Source: Lederbergia citrea
GTDB taxonomy: Bacteria; Bacillota; Bacilli; Bacillales; Bacillaceae_C
Assembly (NCBI RefSeq): GCF_018343525.1
Contig: NZ_JAGYPH010000002.1
Location: forward strand, 1,054,001-1,118,000
Reading direction: 5' to 3'
DNA length: 64,000 nucleotides
The notes below the pieces were generated by a model. That model did not search any database and was not told where the DNA came from. It worked only from the letters and a program-made list of their open reading frames with translations. Position numbers and translations under genes: made by a program. Below, one piece after another: positions 25,520 to 36,561 of this stretch (within the stretch, counting starts at the first letter, position 1; each line of letters begins with the position of its first letter).

Positions 25520-26548
25520 ATGCTTCTACTAGATAATGTTCATAAGGTATATGGGAAAAACAAAGAGAAGAAAGTCGAAGCATTAAAAGGCATTAACCTC
25601 TCTGTGAATAAAGGTGAAATTTTTGGAGTTGTAGGCTTTAGTGGTGCCGGAAAAAGTACATTAATCCGCTGTGTGAATTTGTTAGAGCGGCCAACTTCTG
25701 GAAAAGTATTAATTAATGGTATCGATTTACTGTCACTTTCTAAAAAGGAATTGCGTAAGCAAAGAAAGAAAATAGGAATGATATTTCAACAATATAATCT
25801 TTTACATTCTAAAACAATCTTTCAAAACGTAGCCATGCCGCTTATTTTGGATGGTAAGCCTAAACAGTATATTAAAGAAAAGGTTACTGAGCTATTATCC
25901 TTTGTTGGCTTGGAAGATCGGATGTCACATTATCCTGAGCAGTTATCTGGTGGGCAAAAGCAAAGAGTAGGTATTGCACGTGCGTTAGCGACTGATCCAG
26001 ATATTCTTTTATGTGATGAAGCCACTTCTGCACTGGATCCTAGTACGACGGAGTCAGTATTAGATTTATTACGCAAAGTCCGGGACGAATTTGAGGTTAC
26101 TATTTTAATGATTACACACGAGATGAATGTTATTAGAGATATTTGTGATAAAGTCGCTGTCATTGAAGGTGGAGTAATTGTTGAACAAGGATCAGTCATC
26201 GATGTTTTTACTGAACCTAAGACTGGTATTGCCAGAAGTTTTGTACGGACAATTTTAAACGATGATACACCTCATTCTATAAAAGAATTAATTAAGGCGA
26301 ATTCAGGTAAAACGTACCGTATCATCTTTAAAGGAAATTCGACGAATATACCACTCTTATCTGATACAGCAAAAAACTTTTCAGTGGATCTTAATGTATT
26401 TCATGGTATGATCACGGAACTTCAGGGAATTCCCTTCGGAAACTTACTTGTTAATATGAATGGAGACAGCGAAGAAATTACCCGTGCCATTCAATTTATG
26501 AAGGATCGAGAAGCGATTGTAAAGGAGGTAACTCATGATGCACTTTGA
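25520..26548 (+). CDS. metN: methionine ABC importer ATP-binding protein MetN
   Basis: A 342-aa ATPase with Walker A GFSGAGKST near residues 39-47, signature LSGGQKQRVG and Walker B ILLCDEATSALD. The C-terminal ~75 residues form the NIL domain (YRIIFKGNS onward), which in MetN binds methionine and inhibits transport when the cell is replete. Together with MetP and MetQ it makes a complete importer. The 3' end overlaps metP by 14 bases. Confidence 0.95.
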   Translation: MLLLDNVHKVYGKNKEKKVEALKGINLSVNKGEIFGVVGFSGAGKSTLIRCVNLLERPTSGKVLINGIDLLSLSKKELRKQRKKIGMIFQQYNLLHSKTIFQNVAMPLILDGKPKQYIKEKVTELLSFVGLEDRMSHYPEQLSGGQKQRVGIARALATDPDILLCDEATSALDPSTTESVLDLLRKVRDEFEVTILMITHEMNVIRDICDKVAVIEGGVIVEQGSVIDVFTEPKTGIARSFVRTILNDDTPHSIKELIKANSGKTYRIIFKGNSTNIPLLSDTAKNFSVDLNVFHGMITELQGIPFGNLLVNMNGDSEEITRAIQFMKDREAIVKEVTHDAL

Positions 26549-27197
26549 GCCATGGTTCTGGCCTGAGTTTTTTTCTGCCATCAACGATACGCTTTATATG
26601 GTGATTGTTGGCCTTATTGTTTCGATTTTCATAGGCTTACCCATTGGTGTAATATTAGTTGTAACTAGAGAAGGCGGTATTATAGAAAATAAGGCTTTAT
26701 ATAATATTCTTAATGTGATAATTAATATTTTCCGCTCTATTCCGTTTATTATTCTCCTAGTTGCTATCATTCCATTTACGCGGTTAATTGTCGGGACATC
26801 GCTCGGAACAACTGCCGCAATTGTACCGCTTGTTCTTTATACGGCTTTTTATATTGCACGGCTAATCGAGAATTCCCTTCTTGAAGTTGACCACGGAACA
26901 ATTGAATTGGCCCAGGCGATGGGTGCGACACCGTGGCAAACGATTTGGCGGTTCTTGCTTCCAGAAGCCTTAAGTTCTATTGTCCTGGCACTAACTGTTG
27001 CAACAATTGGTTTAATTGGAGCTTCTGCGATGGCTGGAGCCGTAGGTGCTGGAGGAATAGGGGATTTAGCCATTACTTATGGATATAATCAGTTCAAAAC
27101 TGAAATCATGGTGATTACTGTCATCACGCTCATTGTGATGGTTCAGCTCGTTCAATCACTTGGTAATCTTATTTCTAAAAAAATTCGCAGGAAATAG
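26535..27197 (+). CDS. metP: methionine ABC importer permease MetP (MetI)
   Basis: A 220-aa permease with about five membrane helices. The EAA loop is in LAQAMGATPWQTIWRFLLPEAL, and AGAVGAGGIGDLAI is typical of MetI/MetP proteins. AAAGGAGG stands just before the tandem ATGATG, so the true start could be 26535 or 26538. The gene closes the importer operon before a strong terminator. Confidence 0.95.
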   Translation: MMHFEPWFWPEFFSAINDTLYMVIVGLIVSIFIGLPIGVILVVTREGGIIENKALYNILNVIINIFRSIPFIILLVAIIPFTRLIVGTSLGTTAAIVPLVLYTAFYIARLIENSLLEVDHGTIELAQAMGATPWQTIWRFLLPEALSSIVLALTVATIGLIGASAMAGAVGAGGIGDLAITYGYNQFKTEIMVITVITLIVMVQLVQSLGNLISKKIRRK

Positions 27198-27233
27198 CGA
27201 ATCAAAAAGTTCCGAGGTTTATTCGAACCTTCA

Positions 27234-27277
27234 GACTGTAGACAAACTCGGGAAAACGAGTTGTTTACAGTCTTTTT
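27234..27277 (+). terminator. intrinsic terminator after metP
   Basis: GACTGTAGACAAACTCG (27234-27250) pairs with the downstream CGAGTTGTTTACAGTC (27257-27272) with one bulge, followed by TTTTTATA. Confidence 0.85.
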
Positions 27278-27300
27278 ATATTGGATAGAGCAGGTTTTCC

Positions 27301-27409
27301 GAAGCTTACCGCTCGCTTTCCGCGGGGCGAGCGCCGAGCCGCTTCGTCGCTGCGCTCCTGCAGGGTCTCGGCTGTCTCGCTTATCCCGCAGGAGTCGAGC
27401 GGATGCTTC
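27301..27409 (-). repeat. GC-rich palindromic intergenic repeat, copy A
   Basis: A block of about 109 bp, far richer in GC than its surroundings. It starts GAAGC and ends GCTTC and contains CTTTCCGCGG, CGAGC, CTCCTGCAGG and CCCGCAGGAGTC. The architecture matches copy B at 27775-27905 in the opposite orientation: CCGCGG, a CTCCTGC core, then CCCGCAGGAGTC. Such elements are common between genes in Bacillus-type genomes. Its function is unknown. On the minus strand it directly abuts the transposase remnant, which may be the result of an insertion. Confidence 0.7.
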
Positions 27410-27447
27410 TCCAAACCAATAAAGTAGTATATTTTTCTTTTCTGAAT

Positions 27448-27588
27448 CACAGCTTTAACAATACCATCTACCACGCGTGCGGAATGATTCTCTGGTATTA
27501 GTACTTCAATATCAAACATCATTTAAATTTGACGGATGTTATAAGGTTTGAAAGTAGGGGCTAATTCTCTTTTAGGGTTCTTTTTTTC
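27448..27588 (-). pseudogene. N-terminal remnant of an IS1182-like transposase
   Basis: Read on the minus strand from 27588, a frame encodes FKPYNIRQI, a TAA stop at 27525-27523, then MMFDIEVLIPENHSARVVDG. This is the form of the N-terminus of IS1182-family transposases (PYNxxQ ... LIPExHxARVVD). The similarity ends near 27448, and GC-rich repeat A follows. Only about 47 codons of the expected 450 or so remain, with an in-frame stop, so this is a decayed fragment. The stretch 27589-27774 contains no gene or clear signal that I can see. Confidence 0.55.
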
Positions 27589-27774
27589 TCAGTCTCTGGA
27601 AGAAGTTCCATTTGGATGTTATCATTTTTATTCGTGATCATTTAATTGCTGATAAAAATCGTCCCTTTCTTAAATGGTGTGTGGCAACTTTATTTTATTA
27701 AAAAGGATGATTTTTTTGTGTTCTTTTCTAAAAAAAATGGCTAGTTCTAAGCCCGTCTTTTATATGTTGCACTC

Positions 27775-27905
27775 TGTTGATTGGAGCGGAAGGCGCGAAG
27801 ACTCCTGCGGGAGTACGGGGCAGGGGAGACCCCGCAGGAGCGAAGCGACGAGGAGGCTCCCCGGCACGCCCGCGGAAAGCGAAGCGCCTGGAGTGGAAAT
27901 CAACA
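27775..27905 (+). repeat. GC-rich palindromic intergenic repeat, copy B
   Basis: A block of about 131 bp bounded by TGTTGATT (27775-27782) and its inverse AATCAACA (27898-27905). Inside are GACTCCTGCGGGA, CCCCGCAGGAGCGAAGCGACGAGG and CCGCGGAAAGCGAAGCG. It is the inverted relative of copy A. An 80-codon open frame crosses it but has no coding character. Confidence 0.75.
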
Positions 27906-27940
27906 GACCCATTTAACTAACCGAAAAATTTAAAATAAGA

Positions 27941-27987
27941 GGGGGCTACCAAAGGTCAGTTACCTGACTTTTGGGCAGCCCCCTTTT
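27941..27987 (+). terminator. long GC-rich hairpin with T tail
   Basis: GGGGGCT (27941-27947) pairs with AGCCCCC (27977-27983), with an inner AAGGTCAG/CTGACTT stem, then TTTT. No active gene ends immediately upstream, so it may be a leftover of the eroded region. Confidence 0.6.
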
Positions 27988-28000
27988 GTCGATAATCTGA

Positions 28001-28027
28001 AAGTTCCAGGTTTATCCGGAACTTTTT
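28001..28027 (+). terminator. short hairpin terminator
   Basis: AAGTTCC (28001-28007) pairs with GGAACTT (28018-28024), followed by TTT. A near copy of the same sequence (AAGTTCC, AGGTTTAT, GAAC) occurs at 27207-27230 after metP, on the other side of the repeat patch. Confidence 0.5.
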
Positions 28028-28099
28028 GTTTTATTTATTTTCATTAGGGAAAAGAGATACAGATGATTTAAACCATCGAGGGCTTATAATCAGAAAGGA

Positions 28100-28294
28100 T
28101 TGGTTTTTATTAATACGCTAGACATCCAGTATACGAATGGAATGGAAAAGGCGATGCACGGGGCGCACGGAGTTGGCTATGAAACTTATAAACAAAAGCA
28201 CGAGATGAGAATGAAAATAGAAAAAAGCCGGGAAGAAGAATACTTGAAATCCCAAAGACTGATATCCGATCTTGAGCGAAAAATTCATACTTGA
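28100..28294 (+). CDS. small hypothetical protein (start uncertain)
   Basis: An open frame of up to 64 codons ends at 28294. The predicted product is hydrophilic, with a charged, coiled-coil-like C-terminal half (KQKHEMRMKIEKSREEEYL). A perfect TATAAT at 28085-28090 and AGAAAGGA at 28092-28099 stand just upstream, but the only starts in reach are a TTG at 28100, an ATT at 28109 or the ATG at 28142. If the TATAAT is a -10, the message would begin close to the TTG. A good terminator follows at 28320, which supports a real transcript. I do not recognise the protein. Confidence 0.4.
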   Translation: MVFINTLDIQYTNGMEKAMHGAHGVGYETYKQKHEMRMKIEKSREEEYLKSQRLISDLERKIHT

Positions 28295-28319
28295 TAATAG
28301 ACGATGCTTTTACGAAGAC

Positions 28320-28348
28320 AAGGCTGGTGCGAATCGCGCCAGCCTTTT
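28320..28348 (+). terminator. intrinsic terminator upstream of suf
   Basis: AAGGCTGG (28320-28327) pairs with CCAGCCTT (28339-28346), extended by a GC pair, then TTTT. Confidence 0.8.
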
Positions 28349-28390
28349 GGTATTCTAATGTTTAACGAGGTCAGCGTAATTCTGTCCTAG

Positions 28391-28417
28391 TTGATAATAA
28401 TTTTAATATGGTATAAG
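28391..28417 (+). promoter_or_regulatory. promoter of the suf operon with downstream direct repeats
   Basis: TTGATA (28391-28396) and an extended -10, TGGTATAAG (28409-28417). Just downstream two TGAGAAT heptamers (28425-28431 and 28436-28442) repeat with an 11-bp period, one helical turn, around the expected transcription start. They could be an operator for an iron- or redox-responsive regulator; no match to a known box is good enough to name one. Confidence 0.5.
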
Positions 28418-28491
28418 ATAATAATGAGAATAAATTGAGAATGAACTCAACAAAATAAGAAAATCACTTTCTATATAACGGAGGTATGATC

Positions 28492-29274
28492 ATGGCTTCA
28501 ACACTAACTATCAAAGATCTTCATGTGGAGATCGATGGAAAAGAGATACTTAAAGGTGTAAACCTTGAAATAAAAGGTGGAGAAATCCACGCAGTAATGG
28601 GTCCTAACGGTACCGGGAAATCTACTTTGTCTGCAGCTATTATGGGACATCCTAAATATGAAGTAACAAAAGGTTCAATCCATCTTGACGGTGAAGACGT
28701 ACTAGAAATGGAAGTTGACGAGCGCGCTCGTGCAGGTCTTTTCCTTGCTATGCAATATCCAAGTGAAATTAGCGGTGTAACAAATGCTGAATTTTTGCGT
28801 TCATCCATTAACTCTCGCCGTGAAGAAGGAAAAGAAATTTCTCTTATGAAATTTATCCGTGAAATGGATAATAAAATGGAATTACTTGAAATGGATCCGA
28901 ATATGGCTCAACGCTATTTAAATGAAGGATTCTCAGGTGGAGAAAAGAAACGTAATGAGATTTTACAATTATTAATGCTTGAACCAAAAATTGCCATCCT
29001 TGACGAAATTGACTCAGGTCTTGATATCGATGCATTGAAAGTAGTTTCAAAAGGAATCAATGAAATGCGCTCAAGCGATTTCGGTTGCTTAATCATCACT
29101 CACTATCAACGCCTTCTTAACTATATCACTCCTGACCATGTTCATGTCATGATGCAAGGACGTGTAGTTAAATCCGGCGGTCCGGAATTGGCTCAACGTC
29201 TAGAAGCAGAAGGATATGATTGGATCAAAACAGAACTTGGCATCGAAGACGAAACAGTTGGTCAAGAAGCATAA
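28492..29274 (+). CDS. sufC: Fe-S cluster assembly ATPase SufC
   Basis: A 260-aa ABC-type ATPase of the SUF machinery. Walker A GPNGTGKST is at residues 37-45, the signature is FSGGEKKRNEI and Walker B is IAILDEIDSGLD. It drives cluster formation on the SufB-SufD scaffold. GGAGG lies six bases before the ATG at 28492; the ATG at 28486 touches that site and was not used. It is the first gene of sufCDSUB, the standard Firmicutes order. Confidence 0.97.
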   Translation: MASTLTIKDLHVEIDGKEILKGVNLEIKGGEIHAVMGPNGTGKSTLSAAIMGHPKYEVTKGSIHLDGEDVLEMEVDERARAGLFLAMQYPSEISGVTNAEFLRSSINSRREEGKEISLMKFIREMDNKMELLEMDPNMAQRYLNEGFSGGEKKRNEILQLLMLEPKIAILDEIDSGLDIDALKVVSKGINEMRSSDFGCLIITHYQRLLNYITPDHVHVMMQGRVVKSGGPELAQRLEAEGYDWIKTELGIEDETVGQEA

Positions 29275-29290
29275 GGTTAGGGGGATTAAA

Positions 29291-32260
<2,970 letters not shown>

Positions 32261-32279
32261 GTGAATGGAGGAATGACGT

Positions 32280-33677
32280 ATGGCTAAAAAAGCTCCTGAA
32301 ATTGGGGAATACAAATATGGCTTTAGTGATAAAGACGTTTCAGTCTTTCGTTCAGAGCGCGGATTAACACGAGAAATTGTAGAAGAAATTTCGAGAATGA
32401 AAGATGAGCCACAGTGGATGCTCGATTTCCGTCTGAAATCACTTGAGCAATTTTATAAAATGCCAATGCCACAATGGGGTGGGGATCTAAACTCACTCAA
32501 TTTTGACGAAATTAGATACTATGTAAAACCATCCGAGCAAACAGAGCGCAGCTGGGACGAGGTTCCTGAAGAAATCAAGCAAACGTTTGATAAATTGGGA
32601 ATTCCTGAAGCTGAGCAAAAATACCTTGCAGGTGTTTCTGCACAATATGAATCAGAAGTTGTATACCACAACATGAAAGAAGATCTTGAAGAGATGGGAA
32701 TTGTCTTCAAGGATACTGACTCAGCACTTAAAGAAAATGAAGACATTTTCCGCAAGCACTGGGCAACTGTCATCCCACCAGCTGATAATAAATTTGCAGC
32801 CCTAAACTCTGCAGTCTGGTCCGGCGGATCATTCATTTATGTTCCACCAGGAATAAAAGTTGATACACCGCTTCAAGCATACTTCCGGATTAACTCCGAG
32901 AATATGGGTCAGTTTGAGCGTACGCTTATTATCGTTGATGAAGGCGCATCTGTTCACTACGTTGAAGGTTGTACAGCTCCTGTTTATACAACAAACTCAC
33001 TTCATAGTGCGGTTGTAGAAATCATCATTAAAAAAGATGCATATTGCCGTTACACAACCATTCAAAACTGGGCAAATAACGTTTATAACCTAGTTACAAA
33101 GCGTGCGGTTTGTGAAGAGCGTGCGACTATGGAATGGATTGACGGTAATATCGGATCGAAATTGACGATGAAATACCCTGCAGTTCTCCTTAAAGGTGAA
33201 GGAGCTCGTGGATTAACATTGTCGATTGCTTTGGCTGGAAAAGGCCAGCATCAAGATGCAGGAGCAAAAATGATGCACTTGGCACCAAACACATCTTCAA
33301 CAATCGTCTCAAAATCCATGTCCCAGCATGGAGGAAAGGTCACATATCGTGGAATTGTTCACTTTGGCCGCAAAGCTGACGGTGCCCGTTCTAATATTGA
33401 GTGTGACACGATGATTTTAGATGATAAATCAACATCAGATACAATTCCGTACAACGAAATCTTGAATGACAACATTTCACTTGAACACGAAGCGAAGGTT
33501 TCTAAAGTTTCCGAAGAACAGCTCTTCTACTTGATGAGCCGTGGAGTACCTGAGTTAGAAGCAATTGAAATGATCGTCATGGGCTTTATCGAGCCATTTA
33601 CGAAAGAACTACCAATGGAATATGCCGTAGAAATGAACCGTTTGATCAAGTTCGAAATGGAAGGCTCCATCGGTTAA
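32280..33677 (+). CDS. sufB: Fe-S cluster assembly protein SufB
   Basis: A 465-aa SufB, the main scaffold of the SUF system. YVEGCTAP, the [20 protein letters not shown] region and [11 protein letters not shown] are conserved landmarks, and the length is normal. GGAGG precedes the start at 32280. It ends the operon at a strong terminator. Confidence 0.97.
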   Translation: MAKKAPEIGEYKYGFSDKDVSVFRSERGLTREIVEEISRMKDEPQWMLDFRLKSLEQFYKMPMPQWGGDLNSLNFDEIRYYVKPSEQTERSWDEVPEEIKQTFDKLGIPEAEQKYLAGVSAQYESEVVYHNMKEDLEEMGIVFKDTDSALKENEDIFRKHWATVIPPADNKFAALNSAVWSGGSFIYVPPGIKVDTPLQAYFRINSENMGQFERTLIIVDEGASVHYVEGCTAPVYTTNSLHSAVVEIIIKKDAYCRYTTIQNWANNVYNLVTKRAVCEERATMEWIDGNIGSKLTMKYPAVLLKGEGARGLTLSIALAGKGQHQDAGAKMMHLAPNTSSTIVSKSMSQHGGKVTYRGIVHFGRKADGARSNIECDTMILDDKSTSDTIPYNEILNDNISLEHEAKVSKVSEEQLFYLMSRGVPELEAIEMIVMGFIEPFTKELPMEYAVEMNRLIKFEMEGSIG

Positions 33678-33690
33678 CATATATCTCCCA

Positions 33691-33724
33691 ACCCGTCCGG
33701 CTATCGCAGCTGGGTGGGTTTTTT
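33691..33724 (+). terminator. intrinsic terminator of the suf operon
   Basis: A 12-bp stem with GU pairs (33691-33702 with 33708-33719) and a T6 tail. Confidence 0.9.
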
Positions 33725-33728
33725 GTAT

Positions 33729-33756
33729 TATATAAGAGGGAAATAACTCTTATATA
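33729..33756. other. 10-bp perfect palindrome after sufB
   Basis: TATATAAGAG (33729-33738) and CTCTTATATA (33747-33756) are separated by eight bases. It is AT-rich and without a T-run; it could be an operator or a minor hairpin in the yunF leader. Confidence 0.3.
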
Positions 33757-33855
33757 GCGTACATGGCCCATAAATGAGGTGACGGCCAATAAGCGCGTAA
33801 TGACGACAAACAAAAATAACAATATTCATATTTTAACTTAAAGCAGGTGAAAGGT

Positions 33856-34701
33856 ATGATTTATATTGGAGTAACAGGCTGGGGAGACCACGATACACTG
33901 TATCGAAAAGGAATTGTTGCTAAGGATAAACTTCAAGAATACAGCGCTCATTTTCCGACCGTCGAAGTTGATACTTCTTTTTATGCCATCCAGCCAGAAC
34001 GGAATATAGAAAAATGGGTATGTGATACACCGTCCGGATTCAGATTTGTCGTTAAAGCATACCAGGGAATGACAGGGCACCAAAGAGGCGATATTCCTTT
34101 TGCGACGAAGGAAGAAATGTTTAAAGCATTTATTTTATCCCTTGATCCATGCATAAAAAGTGGAAAATTGGCAATGGTCTTATTCCAATTTCCTCCATGG
34201 TTTGATTGTACGAAGGAAAATGTAGCTTACTTGCGATATTGTCGTGAAAGAATGGCTGGGATTCCGATTGCATTAGAATTTCGGAACCAATCATGGTTTT
34301 ATCCACAATATAAAAATCGAACACTTCAGTTTATGGAGGAAGAGGGTTGGATTCATAGTATTTGTGATGAACCACAAGCAGGGCTTGGATCAATTCCAAC
34401 GGTATTGCATGCTACTAACAAAGAAAAAACACTCGTCCGTCTGCATGGTCGAAATGTGGGCGCCTGGATGCAGCCGAATGGGAAAAATTGGCGTGAAGTT
34501 CGTTACTTATATCGGTATAATGAAATGGAACTGCTTGAATGGAAAAAATACATACTTAAACTTCAGGAATCAACAAAAGATATTTATATACTTTTTAACA
34601 ATAATTCAGGCGGTGATGCCGCTGAAAATGCTAAACAGTTAATTGAAAAAATGCAAATAGAATATACTGGATTAGCAGCGAGGCAACTTGATTTGTTTTA
34701 G
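33856..34701 (+). CDS. yunF: DUF72 family protein YunF
   Basis: A 281-aa TIM-barrel protein of the DUF72/UPF0759 family. YIGVTGWGDHD at the N-terminus, FPTVEVDTSFYAI, LEFRNQSW and YILFNNNSGGDA are the family landmarks. The biochemical function is not known. The ATG at 33856 has AGGTGA five bases upstream; a GTG at 33847 overlaps that site. Confidence 0.85.
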   Translation: MIYIGVTGWGDHDTLYRKGIVAKDKLQEYSAHFPTVEVDTSFYAIQPERNIEKWVCDTPSGFRFVVKAYQGMTGHQRGDIPFATKEEMFKAFILSLDPCIKSGKLAMVLFQFPPWFDCTKENVAYLRYCRERMAGIPIALEFRNQSWFYPQYKNRTLQFMEEEGWIHSICDEPQAGLGSIPTVLHATNKEKTLVRLHGRNVGAWMQPNGKNWREVRYLYRYNEMELLEWKKYILKLQESTKDIYILFNNNSGGDAAENAKQLIEKMQIEYTGLAARQLDLF

Positions 34702-34752
34702 AGAATAACAAGACGTTAGACATTATTGTCGCCATCGATAGGAAGTGTCCAT

Positions 34753-36111
34753 ATGAACGAAAAAATCCATATTTACCACACAAATGATATACATAGTCAT
34801 TTTGAAAACTGGCCAAGAATCCAGGCATTTTTAAAAGATCGTAAGGCTTCTCATGAAGCTGCCGGAGAAGAGGTATTTATATTTGATATCGGTGATTTTG
34901 CCGATCGCTGGCATCCCTTTACAGAGGGAACAATGGGAAAAGGAAATGTAAAATTACTGAATGAAGCAGGCTATACTGCTGTAACGATCGGAAATAATGA
35001 AGGCATCACCTTACCACACAGGGATTTAAATGAGATGTATGAAGAAGCAGAATTCGATGTAATAGCAGCTAATTTATACTTTCCAGATTACAAAAAGCCT
35101 GATTGGGCGTTACCATACCGAATTTATGAGACAAAACAAGGAAGAAAAATAGCTGTAACAGGCATTACTACTTATTATCAAAAACTGTATGAATTGCTTG
35201 AGTGGAAACTCTCTGAGCCGTTTACTGAACTTGAAATTCAATTAAATAGACTAAAAGAAAAAACGGATATGATTATCGTTCTTTCCCATTTAGGGATTCA
35301 TGATGATGAAAAAATTGCCGAACTTTTTCCGCAAGTGGATTTGATATTGGGTGGCCATACACACCATCTTTTTCCCGAAGGAAAAGCAGCTGGACGATCA
35401 ATGATGGCTGCAGCAGGCCGGTATGGGGAATATATAGGATATGTTACGGCACTACTAAAGAAAAATGCTCCAAAACAAATTCAAGCGACAATATATGAAA
35501 CGGCATCTTTGCCTAGGCCCATTAATGAACAACAACAAATTATAAGCTTTGATCAAATAGGGAAAAAACAATTGGATATAGAAATTACAACGATAAAAGA
35601 AACACTCGATTTTGCTTGGGATAAACCATCACAACTTCCGGCACTGTTGTGTGAAGCCCTTCATGAGTGGTGCAATGCAGATTGTTCACTCATTAATTCG
35701 GGGCTTGTACTCAAATCACTTACGAAAGGAAGAGTGACCAAGTACGATCTTCACCAGATGCTTCCTCATCCTATTAATCCGTGTACTGTTGAGTTGTCAG
35801 GGGCAGAGTTAAAAGAAGTCCTATTACATGCACAAGATGCCAGTTGGGTGAATCTAGAATTAAAAGGTTTAGGATTTAGAGGCCAAGTGATGGGCACATT
35901 TATTTTTCACGGAATAATAATTGATAAAAGCCATCATGAAATATATATAGGAGAAGAACCAATTAACCCTGATAAAATCTATAAACTTGGAACAACAGAC
36001 ATGTTTACCTTTGGCAAATTTTTTCCGGAAATACGGCGTTCCCGAGTGAAGCACTATTATATGCCCGAGTTTCTTCGCGATATTATGGCTTGGAAATTGA
36101 GACAACCTTAA
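34753..36111 (+). CDS. yunD: 5'-nucleotidase/metallophosphatase family protein YunD
   Basis: A 452-aa protein with an N-terminal calcineurin-like phosphoesterase domain (HTNDIHSHF, GDFADR, LSHLGIHDD, GGHTHHLF) and a C-terminal 5'-nucleotidase domain. The usual GNHE motif reads GNNE here, so one His is replaced by Asn. There is no signal peptide, so it is expected to act in the cytoplasm, unlike UshA-type enzymes. GGAAG lies eight bases before the ATG at 34753. Confidence 0.87.
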   Translation: MNEKIHIYHTNDIHSHFENWPRIQAFLKDRKASHEAAGEEVFIFDIGDFADRWHPFTEGTMGKGNVKLLNEAGYTAVTIGNNEGITLPHRDLNEMYEEAEFDVIAANLYFPDYKKPDWALPYRIYETKQGRKIAVTGITTYYQKLYELLEWKLSEPFTELEIQLNRLKEKTDMIIVLSHLGIHDDEKIAELFPQVDLILGGHTHHLFPEGKAAGRSMMAAAGRYGEYIGYVTALLKKNAPKQIQATIYETASLPRPINEQQQIISFDQIGKKQLDIEITTIKETLDFAWDKPSQLPALLCEALHEWCNADCSLINSGLVLKSLTKGRVTKYDLHQMLPHPINPCTVELSGAELKEVLLHAQDASWVNLELKGLGFRGQVMGTFIFHGIIIDKSHHEIYIGEEPINPDKIYKLGTTDMFTFGKFFPEIRRSRVKHYYMPEFLRDIMAWKLRQP

Positions 36112-36178
36112 AAACAAGTTGGGAGTAAACTATTATCATGTCCACTCATACATATGAGTAGTGGAAGGAGTGGATGAT

Positions 36179-36481
36179 ATGGTTTCTGTGAAACCTTTGA
36201 TTATAGATGGCCAAACATTTATTGCAACTTCAGTATCACTGCCAAAAACAACATTACTAACTATCTCAAACGACAAAGGGTATATTATGTGCGGTGCACT
36301 CGATGTTGCTTTGCTTAATAGGCTTCTTTCCAACCGTCAAATTCTAGCCGGAAGGGCTATTGGAGTTAAAACAATTGAACAGTTGATGGAAGCCCCGCTG
36401 GAATCCGTGACGGTTGCAGCCGAGAAACTTGGAATTCATGCTGGTATGATAGGCAAAGAGGCGTTATTGAAGATGGTTTAG
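36179..36481 (+). CDS. yunC: DUF1805 family protein YunC
   Basis: A 100-aa conserved protein. VSLPKTTLLTISNDKGYIMCGALDVALLN is the recognisable core of the family. A role is not established. The ATG at 36179 follows GGAAGGAG; a GTG at 36161 is in the same frame but includes that site. A TCCACTCAT/ATGAGTAGTGGA imperfect palindrome covers the leader at about 36140-36165. Confidence 0.85.
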   Translation: MVSVKPLIIDGQTFIATSVSLPKTTLLTISNDKGYIMCGALDVALLNRLLSNRQILAGRAIGVKTIEQLMEAPLESVTVAAEKLGIHAGMIGKEALLKMV

Positions 36482-36561
36482 AAGCCTCAAAAGCATAATT
36501 TCATAAACTAGCCCTATAACCCTCCTTATGAGCATATATTTGTTCACAGGGGGGGATTTTT

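Noticed and set aside
27674..27916. An 80-codon open frame through GC-rich repeat copy B
   Set aside because: It is Arg-, Gly- and Ser-rich because of the repeat composition and has no start signal.
28421..28445. Fur box in the suf promoter
   Set aside because: The repeats are direct, not the inverted 7-1-7 pattern of a Fur box.
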